A DNA stretch of 64,000 nt from Cryptomeria japonica (GCF_030272615.1 NW_026729149.1:108763-172762), one strand, 5' to 3'; shown: positions 49,808-64,000, counted from the first letter of the stretch. A program made the numbers and translations. The notes: generated from the sequence alone by a model not told the origin.

Positions 49808-50253
49808 ATATTAACTCTACCAACTTTTTCATCAATTTCAATGTCACAAATTTTTAAAACCACGACCTTATTTTTATTAGATTTAGTCGAAATTCAACCC
49901 TCGTGCAAATTAATTTAATATATATAATTTCTTCTTTTCTTGGGCCTTGCAATGTGGGAGGTAGACCACTAGCATTGTGTTTATATAAGGCTCTAAAAAT
50001 TCAAATTTCCATTATAATCTTAAAAGAAGAATGAAATCGTTAATGTTGAATATTAAATATTTCTTTAAAATATTAAAAAAAAATATTTAGAAGTTTATTA
50101 CAAAATTTTTAGTACCTTTGTTTTAATATATTTGAACTCTTATATTTATTTAGATTAATAACTATAAATTAAATAGGGTTTGAAATATTAAAATGGTCCT
50201 TAAATGAAAATTAAATTTTTGTAAAATATCACAAAGTCTATAGTAGTAATCAA
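49808..50253. other. Intergenic AT-rich DNA upstream of the RING gene
   Basis: Contains the distal TATA-like string and otherwise AT-rich sequence. The part from about 50,150 resembles the start of the 1-1,930 repeat family (KTCCTTAAATGAAAATTAAA-type phrase also at 1,445-1,500, where it reads GGCTCCTAAATAAAAATTTA). Confidence 0.5.
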
Positions 50254-50893
50254 AGTAAGTAATTTTAAATAACATAAAATATAAATTAAATTAAAAAATT
50301 TAATATTATAATAATAATAAATTGTTTGATTTTCTATTCCAAATATGAGTTACTAGTTTATGTGGAGTATTGATGAAGTCAAGTATTGTCAATTTTGGAA
50401 TATGAGTTAAGAGGGTGATTTTGAGGCTATAGAATATTATTTTTATTATTATTTATGTAAATTTGAACTATCATAGTAATTACCTATGAGTGGGGCTCAT
50501 AAATTAATGTTTAAAAAGTGTTTTAGAAACACCTAGAAGCTTGAGAAGTGTCATTGAAGATTAGTGATGAGTTTAATTAGAGAGAAATCTAACTTTGGAA
50601 GGGAGCCTTTCAAGTAAGAAAAGGGGTGTCACATAATAAATTTTCTCAAAAAAGTAAGGATCTTTTAGAAGCCTTATTTGTTTTGATGAGATACTATCCT
50701 ATTTTACTTTATTTATTCTTTTAGTCTTAAGAATCTTCTGGACATCTTAATTGTTTTTATTTATATTTATGTAAAATTGAACTCCTATTGTAATAACCTA
50801 TGAGCGGAGCTCTTATTTTATTGTGTAGAAAGTCTTTTACAAGTATCTAGATGCGTAAAAAGTGTCTTAGAAGATTAGCGACAAGTTTCTATT

Positions 50894-51315
50894 GTGGCCT
50901 CTCTAACCCGTTATCGTTTATCGTTAGAGCAAGAATAGTTATACTAGATCTAGTTGTCCCCCCTAAAATTCCAAGAGGTCTATTTTCCAGAGGTCTATTT
51001 TCCACTTGTTGCTGACCGGGTGAATGAAGGGACCCACACCTCAAGAATAAATCTATAGTGATAGCCCCCTAACCGGGGATCCCACTATGGACAATTTCTT
51101 GGGGTGGGGGGATGATCATGATCCAGAGGGAAGGTTATGCTAGGTAACCTGAACATATGGTAAACCCTTTAATAGGGGGGCCCATTGGCGGATATGGGTC
51201 CCATTTCATACCATATCAAGTTATCTTCCCTGCCAAAAGTAGTGGTTAGAGTAGGGTGGGGTTGACTCCCTGCCCTATAGATAGTAGGGAAGTAGTAGAG
51301 TGCAAAGGTTTAAGA
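50894..51315. mobile_element. GC-richer ~0.4-kb insertion, copy 3
   Basis: Same insertion as 641-1,062, including the doubled AGAGGTCTATTTTCC. Confidence 0.35.
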
Positions 51316-52822
51316 GACATAACTTTGAAAGCAACCTTTCCAATAAGAAAAAGGAGTGTCATATAATAAATTTACTAAAAATAGTAAGGATCTTTTAAAA
51401 GTCTTAGTTGTTTTTATGATATAATATCCTATCTTATCTTATTTATTTATTTAGTCCTAAGAATCTTATAGAAATCTTAGATGTCTAAAAATATATTTAT
51501 CTCATATGTTATCTCATAATTTAAAATTCAAACATTTGTCACAATCTGTTTGAATCCAATGTGTTATGTTACCCTATATGGTAAATATACCCTTATGAGA
51601 AAGGGCATCATATGGAATACATGTTGCATCCCCCTCTCTCTCTCATGGGTATGGAGATTTGTTGGAGTTGTATATTGGTGTGTAAAATATGAAAGTGGCT
51701 CCTAAATAAAAATTTAATATGTTTCCTATATCCTAGAGTATATAGTGGTAATCAAATTCAATAATTTTGAATAAAATAAAAATTAAACTACATTTATAAA
51801 TTTAAATATTAAAATAATAAATTATCTTATTTTTTATATAAAATTTGAATTTCTAGTTTATGTGGAGTATTGATGAAGTCTTCTAATGTCAATTTTTGAG
51901 TTTGAGGTTAAGAGGGTGATTTTGAGGTTATACAGTATTATTTTTATTACTATTTATTTGAAAATTAATAACTTTAGTAATAACCTTTGAGTGGACATCA
52001 TATTTTAATGTATAAAAGTTGTTTTAAAAACATCTTGAGGTTTGAAAAGTTCCTTAGAATATTAGTGACAACTTAGCTTAGAGAGAAATCTAAATTTTGA
52101 ATGCAACCTTTCAAATAAGAAAGGGGGTGTCACATAATAAATCTACTCAAAATAGTAAGGATCTTCTAGAATTCCTTAAATAGAACACATAATACCACTA
52201 TCTCTTCATTGATAGAAAGAGAAAAAATATAAGGACGACTTGACACATAATGCAACATTCAAATATTCATCTGAGATGAATCTCTTAAGGCTAAACAAGA
52301 GTACATATTTCTTCACTAATTTCAAATATCACTCATTAATATTTGAGTTTCACTATAATAGCATAGAGTAATTTCAAATCATAATAATATAGGCTAATGA
52401 AAGAAAGTAACAACAAATGACTCAAAACCCATATCTCAGAAATGAAATTACAAGAGCTAAAATCATGGATAGTGTAAAATACTCTCTTGCACATAGAATT
52501 TCAACATTCACTTCAAATATTAAAAACAAATGAAAAATCCAATTTACGCACAGTCTGATATGTCTTCCTCTTTCATTGCATCCATTAAAATTAAAGTCGA
52601 AGAAATAGAAAAAATTCCATTAAAACATTAAATTCACATAGCCAACTACTAATCCTTCATAATCTGAATCCCCTTTTACCAAAACATGAAAATACTTATA
52701 GAATCCAAAATCACAAATCCTAAAGCTTCCTAAAAACATAACCATTCTCACACCTTAATTTATGGAAAGATCCCCCTAATTACTTCTGCACTCCCCTTCA
52801 TTAATGGTCTCAGCCTCATCAT

Positions 52823-53456
52823 TTTGAGGTATTACATTTAGAACCATTTCAATACTAGCATTTGGAAACATTTTAGCATCAATGTGGAGGTAGATATGGT
52901 AAATGGGCTGGACAGATTTGAACATATTTAAACAATTGTACTCTTTGCATGTACATTTTATGTTTGCCACCATACTTAGAAATTCAATCATTAGAGTGCA
53001 TTTTAAATATGTTAGGCAAGTGTTTTGGTTACATGGTTAATTGTTGAGCCATTGTGTCGTTTCAACTATGTATTTGTTTGGAGTGACATTAAGATTAGAG
53101 AACGAACAATACAGTTCATAGTGAATGAATCAGGGTTGATAACATTGTGAGACAATCATCCTAAATTAGTGTTCATATACCCAAACAAATCTATTAGAAG
53201 AAGTATCATCATGTCAACTGTTTGAGCATACAGTTGCAATTGTATTTGTTTAAATTTGATTGGTGACTAGCCTTAGACTACCATAGATAAGTCCAACATG
53301 ATTTTTAAAAGTACTGAAGAAGATTTCATCATGTCTTGAACTCCGAGAACTAGGTTCTTGCGATTTTTGTATAGAAAATTCAAAAACTAATAATAAACAA
53401 ATCAAATTAATTTCATGTCAATATAGTGCACAATTTTCAAGAAATTGGCCAATGTC
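52823..53456 (-). repeat. Flank repeat adjoining gypsy LTR (copy 3)
   Basis: Near-identical to 2,570-3,203, with the same 71-codon minus-strand ORF at 52,776-52,991. Confidence 0.65.
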
Positions 53457-56400
53457 TGTAATACCCACCAACATACCCTAGAGACAACTACTAATCTAAC
53501 TAACAAATAGAGATAAATTTTTTTAAGAACATCAACTAATGCAACATAAATAACTATCATCACTCAAGATCATAGATTAACAACTACATGAACAAATACA
53601 ACATTATGATCATAAGAAAATCCATAGCATTATAAATGCAAGCGAAAATAACATCATAACCATTATCATCTCAAAACATACATATATCCATTCATTCTCT
53701 CCCCCAAGGTATCTTAATGCCACTAATTGCTAACATCATAACCTAACACATCCATACCATGAAATCATTAACATCAATTTTATTTAAGTTCTACTCAAGT
53801 ACTTTCTTCCTATCTTTAGATTATGAGCTATCAAATGCATTTATTCATAACGCTATTAAATTTCTAGGTTCATTTTAAACAACTAGATCAAATGTTCCTA
53901 TCTCCTATCTTTATCCATTATTCACCTATTACATCATGAATCTATATACATATACCCTTTCATACATATGGAACTAGATTATTTCCTTAAGAAAGATTGT
54001 TGCACATCTCATCAAGATTACTATCCTTACGCATATGCAAGATTATAATAGCAAGCACTTATCTACTTCCAAATAGGATTCCAAGCTACTAAACAAATTC
54101 AAGAATCATATGATACTACAAGAATAAACATAATATACTTATTCAATCTCCTAATTCAACATAGGATCTCATTCCTAACATTTGAACATTTCTACAATGT
54201 GAACCATATAATAATACATCATCTTAATCCATTACAAGTCATAGTCTCTACATCATAAAGTCCTATTACATAATAGTGCATGGTACAAGTACACAGTCGC
54301 TTCTATTACATCATATCCTAATGCATAATAATACAAGTTTCATAGGTACATATCCTTCTTTTACATTTACAAGTCATCATGATACAATGTTATCTCCAAG
54401 CATAGAAATAAACTCAACATAGTGAATAATCAGTGTCCATATAAATCTACAGCTATTCATTCATTTCTATATTCCAATGATAACTAACAATAAGGATTAA
54501 CATATTTCAAGACAAGGCATACATGATTGTAAACATAGTCACTGGCACACACAAGATATACACAAGACAATCCAATCGTATCACTCAATCATTTATTTCC
54601 CCTCTAATCTAAAACCACATACACAATTGAATATCCATTTACATAACATTCTAGAATCAAACTACTACAAGTCCTAATACATATGTTCACGAGAAACTGA
54701 TTACATAGTCTACTTTACTATTACATCTTTCTTGAGTTACAAACCACCTGATATCTGTTCCCAACTACATAGATTATGCTTCAGAACCATCTACATGATG
54801 AGTTAATATAAATCCATGTCCACGCATGCAATCATCTAATGAATAACATCCCAATGGAAGAAGGCATCAAACCACCTGACTATGTGGAACCATCCCCTAT
54901 GCTAGGAGATGCCATGGGGTTCCAACTAACACTTAAGACCTAGGCTAACACCTAAGAACCAAGGGACTAAACATGTTAACCACAAAATAACAACGAAGAA
55001 CAATGTATCAAATTACCTCACAAGGCTAATAAAAAATCAATAAATCCCAAAGGCATAATCAACAACAAAGGCATAATGATAACGTACACACTTAGGGAAG
55101 AGTGTCATCACATACTATCCTCACAAAGAAGGGGCCACACCACACCTTGATAGACATGTGCAACCATCTCCACCTTGGAGACAATCAAGGGAGATCGATT
55201 TACCACTCCAATGGTCTTCGCAAGCTCATCCCAAGTCAACAGTAAGGGGCTATGAGGTGGGGAACCAAAAAAAAAATATATTATCTTGTTTAAGTAAATT
55301 CTTATTTACCCAAACCCAATAATCAAATTATTAGTGAACTATCACTTGCAATTAAACATAAACTTTTCATGTGGTCCCATGACAGTCCAGACCCTAAGCA
55401 TCATCTCTAGGAATCTCTTCAAGCTTATTGCTCATGACCCCGGTCCTACACATGCAAGAACCCACTCACCCTAATCATGGACCAATACCTTAGGTTGAAA
55501 TATGTATTAAAAGAACATCACAACAACATCATGAAGACTTAAACATAGTCACAACATCATATCAAGATTTATATACCCAATTACAACAAAGAGCCTTCAC
55601 CAAAATAATACAACATTGAACCAAGGCATAAACATGAGTTCAAAGGATAATCCAAAACAAATTCCAATACTCAACAATGCGGCAATAACATCCGACTAGA
55701 GCTCTCATAAACATTCCTGAATATCGAGGTATTCTTCCTCTCATTGGAGCAACTCAACGTGAACAATATCATCAATGGTAAGGCACAAATCCTCTTACTG
55801 GAGCACAAAAAAAAACATGTAATTAACACGATGACATCATAAAAACCTTTGAGGAAATCAATGCGATCACAAATTCCCAAAATCAAACAAATCAATCACA
55901 ATGACCAAAACTGATAAAACATGCACCCCGAAGCAATTCAGCACATCCAAAACCTAAAATGACACATTTGGGAGATAAATTAGCTCTCCCATGACATATT
56001 TTGGCATTTTGGAGCTATACTTTTGTGTTTTGGTGCCAAACAATAGCGTTTTGGGTTCAAAGAGCAAAAACCAATGAAAACACACATTTTATGTAATGAA
56101 ACTTGCCCAGATTGCACATAGGATTGGTTAATCACAAAAATGACTCTCCTAGGACGTGTGGGAGGATAAAACAATTCCTTGAAAACATAAAACTTGTATT
56201 CACAAGTCATACAAATGGATTTTAACATCAAATCCCCGGACCTCCTTTACACAGACTTGCATAGAAAGACACCAAGTTTACATAGAAACTCATGGACATG
56301 CAGTATATCATAATGGGAGATAAAATAAAAATAAAAAAGAATATTAAATCCCAAGAAGAATACAAGGAAGGGAATACATAAATTTAAAAATATAATATAC

Positions 56401-57054
56401 AAAATAAACATCCCCAATAATAGATGACGAAGGGAGATCCCGAGAAACAAAAAAACATATCAAATTGCAGTAAAACACAAAATATTATGTTATTATATCT
56501 AAAATCAAACTATTTTAAATACATCCAATTTTAATCTAGAGGAATAAATCCTCACTTGCCGCATCATACAACTTATAGAGTTTTCTGAAAACCCTTACGA
56601 AACAATTTCCAACCTAGATACTAACTCCCAAAAACTCAACTCCAAAAGCTATTACAAGTTTCCTCAAATGAGTCCTAAATAGCCTTCCACCATTTTGGAG
56701 CTGAAATTAAAATTTATAAATTACCAATTGGTGGACAAAGGCAAAAACATGAAATTGGAAATATGAAAATACAACCAGATTCGAAAATTAAAACTTTTCG
56801 AAAAATTGTCCGACTCCTGGTAGCCATAACTTTTCATATGGGAATCGGAATTACGAACTGTTTGAAGCATCAGAAATATCTCTGAGTGTAGATTATGCTT
56901 AGAGTTTTCTCTGTTGATTCCCACCATTTTTCGTGCCCGTTCAACATAGTTTAATGCCTCAAATTTGACTTGGAAGAATTTTTTTCAATTTTTTAGGAAG
57001 CTGAAACTTGAATAACATTCAAACAGTTAATGATTTTAATTTGATTCTTTCGCA
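53457..57054 (-). repeat. Long LTR of gypsy chromovirus, copy 3
   Basis: Counterpart of 3,204-6,802, starting TGTAATACCC on the plus strand; right edge tentative as in copy 1. Confidence 0.5.
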
Positions 57055-57201
57055 AAGTTCTTTTTTTTTCCTCCTTAAGATTCTTGCAAATTTTGGGCTC
57101 CATCCACCTTCAAATAAAAACTTGCTATTTTTGGCAGTCGGCTAGAAAAAGCAACTTGTCAATTTTGAGAGTTGAAATCTCTTATTCATCTAAGAGGGTA
57201 T

Positions 57202-60200
57202 CTAGAAATACAAAAAAATTAAAAGAAAACTTAAAAAAAAGAAATATTTTTGTGTGATATAGGATTGGCCATACACCATTGCATGCTCCTGCATCAAACA
57301 CCTTGGGTAGATTGAGAAGTGACCGCATAATGTCTTAGCTGATTGAGGACAACCCAGATGATCAACCTCTTCCTTGGAAAACCATGAAGAATATTCAATA
57401 GGTCTTTCCATCCATTTCAATAGATACTCCTCATACTACCTATTTCTAGTACTCCTCCTCATGCGACTATCCAGAATTTCTTTGATCTCCTCCTTCTCTG
57501 AAGTAGGTGCAAGTATTTTGTATTGTACTATTGTTGGCTCCTCCTTTGTGCTACCTTCATGATATTTTGTTATATCTGAAATGTTGAACATAGAGTAAAT
57601 ATTAATTTCTTCTAGCAACTCTACCTCATATGTGTTTCAAGATTCATGCTTCTTCAAGATTTTGCAGGGACCAAACTTCTTCATCTTCAACTTATTGTAT
57701 GTCCCCACTGGAAACCTTCCTTTCCTCAAATGAACCATCACCTCGTCATATAGCTGAAACTCCTTATACCTCCTTTTTTGATCTACCTTAACCTTATACT
57801 ACAGATTTATCACATTGATGTGCTTCTTCACCTCTTCATGCATATTATTGGTGTGTTTTGCAAATTCATCGGCTCCGACACTTGTATCCATCACATAGTC
57901 CATCTTCCTCAATTCTAGAGCGGTCCTTGGATTGCCTCCATACAAAATTTGGAATGGTGATCTACTAGTGCTCCTATTGACAGAATGGGTGTAAGAAAAT
58001 TCTTCCTGTCATAAGATCAGATCCAATCCCTTGGGTTTGTCTCCTACCAAGAATCTCAGTAGGTTACCTAGACTCCTATTCACCACTTAAGTATACCCAT
58101 CGGTTTGTAGAAGGTGTGCAAAACTAAACTTCAATTATCTCTTTAATTTTTTTCAAAAGGTACTCCAAAAGTATCCAACAAATTTGGTATCAGGATTTGA
58201 AACAAATACTTTTTGGTAAACCATGCAGTCTTACCACCTCCCTAAAGAACAAATCAACAATGTGGACAAGATCATGGGTCTTCCAACATGGGATGAAATG
58301 TGTCATCTTTGAAAACCTATCAACTACCACAAATATTGAATCATTCCCTCTTTGAGTCCTTGGTAAATGAAGAACAAAATGCATACATATATCTTCCCAT
58401 CGCCTCTCAATTACAGGTAATGGCTTATATAGCCCTGTATTCTGGCTTAATTATTTTGCCCTCTAGCACACTCTACAACTATGAAAAAATTTCTTCACAT
58501 CCTATGATAATTGAGGATAATAATAATTCTCACTAATAATGGCAATGGTCTTATCCTAACCAATGTATCCTACCATTCCTCCACTGTGCTTCTGTTTGAG
58601 AAAATTCTTCCTCATAGAGCTCCTAGGAGCGCACAACTGGCCTCCCTTGAACACCATACCATCCTGGATTATGAAATCCAACAACCTGTCCAAAGTAACA
58701 AGCTCGTCCTATCCAAAGTAACAAGCTCCTTGCAATATTTTCAAGCCTCTACAAAAACTACACCCATTTCAAATGTCTATGATTCAATATTCCCTGACTA
58801 TTCAAGAACTGCAATGCTTGATGATTAGTATACAAAACAAATTCCTTTGGCAATAGGTAGTGTCTCCATTTATTTAATTCTTAAACTATTGCATAAAATT
58901 ATTGATCATAAACATAATATTTCTTCTTTGCATCATTTAGTTTTTCTCTAAAATAAGAAATGGGCCTACCTTCCTATCTCAAAACAACTCCAATGGCATT
59001 ACCGCTAGCATTACAATCCACTTGAAACACCTTATTGAAATCTGGAAAGAATAAAATAGGTTGCTACATCAACTTCTTCTTCAACATATTAAAACTATTT
59101 TCCACCCCATACTCCACATGAATTCTTTCTTATTCCCTCTAATTGTTTTAGTCAGGGGTGCACAAATGCTACTAAAGTTTCTAATGAGCTTCCTTTAAAA
59201 ACTTGGTGAGCCATGGAAAGATCTCAACCCAGTAATAGTCCTTGGGGTAGTCAATTCCATAATAGCCTTCACCTTCTCTGGGTGCATCTTAAGACCTTCT
59301 CCCTAGACAACAAACCTCAAGTACTCTAACTCCTTCACATAAGTACACTTCTTCAAATTAATCAGCAATTTCTCCCCTCTCAGCTTCTCAAAAACTCTAT
59401 GAATATCCATCAAATTCTCCTCCAATGTCTTACTAAAAATCAAAATATCATCAAGGTACACAATAAAAAACTTACAGAAAAATTCCTGCAATACCTCGTT
59501 CATGAGCTGCATGAATTTTCTTGATGCATTGGTTAGCCCAAAAGGCATGACTAACAACTTATACAAGCTTTATTTAGTTTTGAATGTGGTCTTCCACTTG
59601 TCCCCCTCTCTAATGTTGATTTTGTGATATCCACTCTTAAGATCAATCTTTGTGAAGTACTCCGCTCCACTCAAGCAGTCCATAACATCATCTATCATTG
59701 GCAAGGGAAATCTGTACTTGATTGTTATCTTGTTTATGGCCCTAGAGTCTGTACACATCCTCCATTCTCCATTTTTGTTTGTTGTGCAGGTACTACACAT
59801 GGACTCAGGCTATTTTAGATAAATCCTTTTCTGAACAACTCTTGAACCTATCAGTTCAACTCTTTATTTAATGTTGGAGTCATTCTAGGGGCTGCCTTAC
59901 TTAGAAAACTAGCTCCAATCTAGAAACACGATATCTTGAAGCTCATTCAAAACATTAAAAACTTGTATAGGCACCTCTTCATTATCTTCTTTATCCACTC
60001 TCAAAATTAAAGAAAAATACACAGGTTCGTGTTTCATACCTTCCAAAAATTTTCTCATCGAGAAAACATATTTTGGCATTACTACATATCTTTTCTTCCA
60101 TCTCCTTTAGAGGCTTGAGATTATGGTGAACTCCTTCCTTTGTTAGGGTATAGGTATTTAGACGACCATCATGTAAAACATGCCTATCAAACATTCATGG

Positions 60201-60296
60201 CCTCCCTAACAACATGTGTCATGCATCTATGGGTATGATGTCACTGAGTACCTCATCAAAATATCTAACAATCTTGAATTTTACCAAGCAGTGCTC
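57202..60296 (-). pseudogene. Ty3/gypsy chromovirus pol, decayed, copy 3
   Basis: Same parts and nearly the same lesions as copy 1: RT at 59,800-59,570 and 59,566-59,303 (YLDDILIF retained), integrase first Asp changed to His (MHFVLHLP, 58,384-58,190), the 155-bp deletion near 58,750, chromodomain end at 57,420-57,202. A private stop near 57,800 interrupts a segment that is open in copy 1 (7,502-7,693). Confidence 0.9.
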
Positions 60297-61504
60297 TATT
60301 AGAATAAATCGGTGACTGAGAGGGGTGTGTATCAGTCAAAACAATTTATACACAATTCAAACATTCAAACAAACTAGTCTTCAACTATCCTTCCAAATTA
60401 ACTTAAACATTGCATAAATCATGAAAGAAAATAACATAAAAGAAAAGAGATTTGCATGCACAAATAAGTATCACATAACACTAGCAATTATACGTGGAAA
60501 TCCTCGGTTAGAGGAAGAAAACCACGGTGAGGATAACCCACAATCTCTTTTACTGTAGTGAAAAAGAGTGCCCTGTTAAGAGATTACAACCAGTTCTTTC
60601 AGAGAATATCACCCTGTTAGAAGGGACTCGTGTCCAGTTAAGAATACCTTAGAACCTGTTAAAGGTCACCTTCCTAGAGGATTTTATAACTTCATATCTG
60701 AAGTGACTCGATTAAAAGATTTTACATAAAGAATCGGTTAAGGTTCACCCTGTTAAGGGATTTACAATACTACAATTGTTAGAAGACAACAAAGATGATT
60801 GATCTATTTGATGACACTACCTCTATCTCATAGATCCACTTTGCATGCTTTTTTCTTCTGATCTGTGTCGGCTTCACCGATTCATACCTCTATCTGCTTC
60901 ACTCTATTCTGCTCCCCGTGTTTACATTAACACAAATCTTTTTCACATTTACAACAATAAAATCAAAATGAATGATGTGTATATATTACCATTAATTCTG
61001 GTGCCAACTTTCCCTCCAGAAATCTGTTATCGTGCCTCGAATTTCTCTCCAAAAATCATTCTAGGAAAATGGTCATGATTACCATTCATGCTGATAAGCT
61101 TGCCAGTTGAAAAGGGAAGATTATCGGTTCAACTGGATGTTATCTAGATGTTTCTACGGTTGTTATTTGAACTCTTGTATTCCCAATTGTTGCTTATGTA
61201 CCAGTCGAGTTCTGCCTAACCGGTTACCTCTTGTATATTGGTCTACTCACTTCTTAACTGGTTACCTCCTATATATTGGTCTACTCACTGCTTAGTCGGT
61301 TAACCCTTGTATACCGGTCTAGTCACTACTTATTTGGTTAACCCCTATATAGCGGTCTAGTCACTGCCAATAGAGATAAGGACTCTTGTTCTTCACCAGT
61401 TACCCTTTACTCCTTTACTGATGGATTGTGGAGACTTAGAAGATGATTTTGCCAACAATGAAAACCATTTCACCGGTCATACAAAATGCATCATAATGCC
61501 AACA
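60297..61504 (-). repeat. 3' LTR of nested copia-type element, copy 3
   Basis: 1,208 bp, near-identical to 10,045-11,252. The 38-bp tandem array lies at about 61,222-61,373 and the polypurine tract follows at 61,505-61,517. Confidence 0.8.
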
Positions 61505-61641
61505 AACTCCCCCTTTGGCATTGTTGGAAATTACTACAAAGTAGTCATGTATGTGTCGGTTCTTACCCTTGTTTCATATACCTCATGTATATATATAAAC
61601 TCCCCCTATTGACATCAATGACAAATAATATACAAAAGGAT

Positions 61642-64000
61642 TCATGAAAGTAAAGCAAAAATGTCTTCAAAATTTTCTTTAGCAGTTGGCAAAGAGGATT
61701 TCCATGAAGGCTTTGCCCTTTTCATGGTGCTGAAGTGTCCATGCAAAATTGTAACAAAATCCTCCATTTCATCTACAGAGTTACAGTCAGGTGCACTTAT
61801 GAGACTTTTTGCTTCTTTGACATTCCTTTTCATGAAATCAATCATTGGTACAAGGTAGCATTGTAGCTCTAGCAGATTAAGGGCTTGTTTATCCTCTTCC
61901 TCTTTTAAATTTTTTATTTCATTAGTTAACTCTTTGACCTTTCTACTAAAATTCATTGGAGAGCTTGTAAGAGGATCAAAAGAACCTATTAGATCTTGGA
62001 TTTCCCTTTGAGTGTGAGCTTGTTTATCTTCAAGATCTTTGATTAAATCACTGAAGCTTGATGACTTGACAAATAATTTGCCAACTTCTTGTTGTATAGA
62101 TTTGGCCTCTTTAGTGCTAGCAGAGTGAACAACTTTTCCAATTGATATGTGTTTCATTAATTTTTCACCTCTCTTTGTTTCATATTGTCTAACTAAAACC
62201 TTCTCTAGATCGGTTTCCTCTGAACCGAATGCTTTGACAAGAGTGCCCAACTGATCAATGATGAATGCATTGTCATCAACAGCAATGTCAGGAATGATAT
62301 TAGATAGAATGGTTTTTGCAGTATTAAGAATTTTGGTCTTGTTTTTCTTTTCTCTAAGTTTTGCCTTTTCAGCTTGAAGTTTCAATTTTTTAGAAAGTTT
62401 CATTAATTTTTTGGGGGTCATCTTCTTTATGTCAATTACAAAGTCTTCCTCTTCTTCCTGCTATATTTATTCTTCCTTTTCTTCAACCTTAACCTCAGAG
62501 CTGGTTGTGGTGGTAAGTTTAGCTTTCTTCTTTTCACTCTCCTTTTCTAAGTCTAACATCCTCTTTACTAGAGGAGTGTCCACCACTATTTTCTTACCAT
62601 CTTCAGGTTGACCGGATGAAGAATCCTCTTTCTTCTTGTGTTGTTCTGATTCCATGGTCTCCTCTAGTTCCTTCATCTATTCTTCCTTGTTTTCTTATTC
62701 CTTTTGTTTTTCATCCTTCTCCTTTGTTTCCTTCTTCTCTGATTCTTCAATAGCTGGTATTGACGTATTTATCACCTTTGTATTTCCTTCCTCTGCACCT
62801 TTTTTCTGACAAAAGGGGTTGATTGTCAGTAGGATTTATTGTTACCAAAGTTTTGTTAGGTGTATCTTCATAAGGTATATCTTCAACTATAACTTCATCT
62901 TCACCGGGATGGTTAGTTTGAGTGGTTCCCTTTACCAGTGAAACACTAATATAAATATTTTAAATAGTTGATTTGTGTTCAACCAGTTGGTCTACATCCT
63001 TTGTTAGAATGAGAATATCTAACATAACATTACCGATGATATCATCAACTAAGAAAACATCAAAACCTTCAATAGAGTCTTTGTCTTTACCTTTCCCTTT
63101 GTCTAGCGAAGTTGCACCTTGGTCCTATTTTATTTCCTTTGTTATTTCTTCTTCAACTTCCCTTTGATGGCTCAAGATTGTTTATCCTGTGCTCTTTCTC
63201 AATATCTAAAGTTGTTTTCCATCTCCCTTCAATTTGATTTTGCAAGTCTGATGGAACTATCCATATAGCCCACTGGCAGTTCTAAAGAACTTATGCATGT
63301 TCCACATAAGTGCGTCTTCAATTTTTATTTTTTCCTGCTTGTTGCAAAGGGGATATTTTCCCCCAACACCAGATAGACCTCCAAACTCTATCATCCCATC
63401 GAGCAATTCATCAACAGTTGGAAGTAAATTTCTACCACTTCTTCTGACTTCTTTTATTTCCACATCAAATTGGGTATCAGTGTTAGAACCCTCCTTTTCA
63501 TCCTTCTTGGGCTTCTTATTAGCCTTTGTGTGAATTGTCACTTCACGCTTTTTCTTTCTTGCATATGTTACTGCTACCGATCTATCTTTACCTTGGGAAG
63601 ATGTATGAGTATCTAAATTCTTTTCTTTTGTGTATGTTTCCAGTTTGCTGGATGCAGTACCCTTGGGTTTTTCCTTCGACATTTTTTTCTTTTCTCCTAT
63701 TTGTTCTTTAACTTTGTTTGATTTGGCCCCTCTTTGTTCACTAGTACCGGTGGAAGTAGTGGCATAGGATACTTCACCTCCATATTTTTTGTCTAAGGTA
63801 TCAATCATTTTCCTTACTCTTCTTTGTATGATTGGCTCCTTAAGTTCCTGTTTTATTTTGGAGCTTGCCTCCTCATAAGTTCCAAATTTCTTTGCATTTC
63901 TGTCTACTAGTTTAGATATTTACATGTTTGCATACACTTTAGTAATATATGCCCCAACCTCATAACCCATAGAAGGTACCCAAAACCTTCTAGGTTGAGC
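61642..64000 (-). pseudogene. Long ORF of unknown family, copy 3, runs off the window
   Basis: C-terminal two thirds of the long ORF. The coiled-coil segment 62,421-61,642 (259 codons) and the Lys-rich segment 63,808-63,257 (183 codons) are open. Stops equivalent to those of copy 1 occur between them. A TATTTACATG change at about 63,915 relative to copy 1 (AGTAACATG) falls in the N-terminal part. The 5' end and any gag lie beyond base 64,000. Confidence 0.7.

Larger units (their letters stand above)
50254..64000. repeat. Segmental duplication, copy 3 (sister of 1-13,748)
   Basis: Same content and order as 1-13,748, continuing beyond the window. It is contiguous on its left with the intact RING gene, so it shows the unrearranged order RING gene, AT-rich repeats, flank, gypsy LTR, pol, nested element. 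Confidence 0.93.

Noticed and set aside
1-64000. tRNA, rRNA or other structured RNA genes
   Set aside because: No cloverleaf-type sequence or rRNA-like conserved stretch was noticed on either strand by eye.

Overview
This window looks like nuclear DNA from a seed plant. It is AT-rich, has no operon-like gene packing, and is filled with decayed LTR retrotransposons in nested and duplicated arrangements. Very long LTRs, a chromodomain gypsy element and Sirevirus-like sequence point to a large, repeat-rich genome. A gymnosperm is my guess, but that is inference and not shown by the sequence. Only one open, plausible host gene is visible: a small intronless RING-H2 finger gene on the minus strand at 49,304-49,807.

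The main architecture is duplication. (i) Bases 1-13,748 recur almost unchanged as 50,254-64,000, which runs off the window edge. (ii) The same block recurs at lower identity as 16,882-30,843 (copy 2). (iii) A reverse-complement part copy lies at 30,844-35,733. (iv) 15,135-16,877 is a near-identical copy of about 47,716-49,457, i.e. the DNA downstream of the RING gene plus its 3' end. (v) 35,888-39,593 is an older, more diverged copy of about 45,270-49,089. Both joins that build the left-hand rearrangement, near 15,135 and 16,880, have 5-bp microhomology.

Each direct block contains the same nest of elements, all reading on the minus strand. There is a roughly 0.6-kb flank and a roughly 3.6-kb gypsy LTR. 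Then comes a broken chromovirus pol (protease end, RT, RNase H, integrase, chromodomain). A second, copia-type element is inserted in the protease region. It has a 1,208-bp LTR with four 38-bp repeats, a polypurine tract AAAGGGGGAG, a roughly 1,150-codon ORF of unknown family (env-like in position) and, visible only in copy 2, a gag with five CCHC-type zinc knuckles. No pol lies between that gag and the long ORF. I regard this element as the most interesting content: a Sirevirus-like or non-autonomous copia lineage with a multi-knuckle gag and an undescribed long coiled-coil protein.

The region 35.7-49.1 kb holds an unrelated, heavily decayed copia element in two pieces, a second copy of the gypsy flank that looks like an empty insertion site, and AT-rich degenerate tandem repeats downstream of the RING gene. 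Every retroelement ORF is interrupted. The copies share some lesions and differ in others, which gives a relative order: copies 1 and 3 are sisters and copy 2 is older. Because copies 1 and 3 are so similar, an assembly artefact (unmerged haplotypes) must be excluded before the tandem structure is believed. All alignments were done by eye; boundaries without an obvious terminus are approximate.
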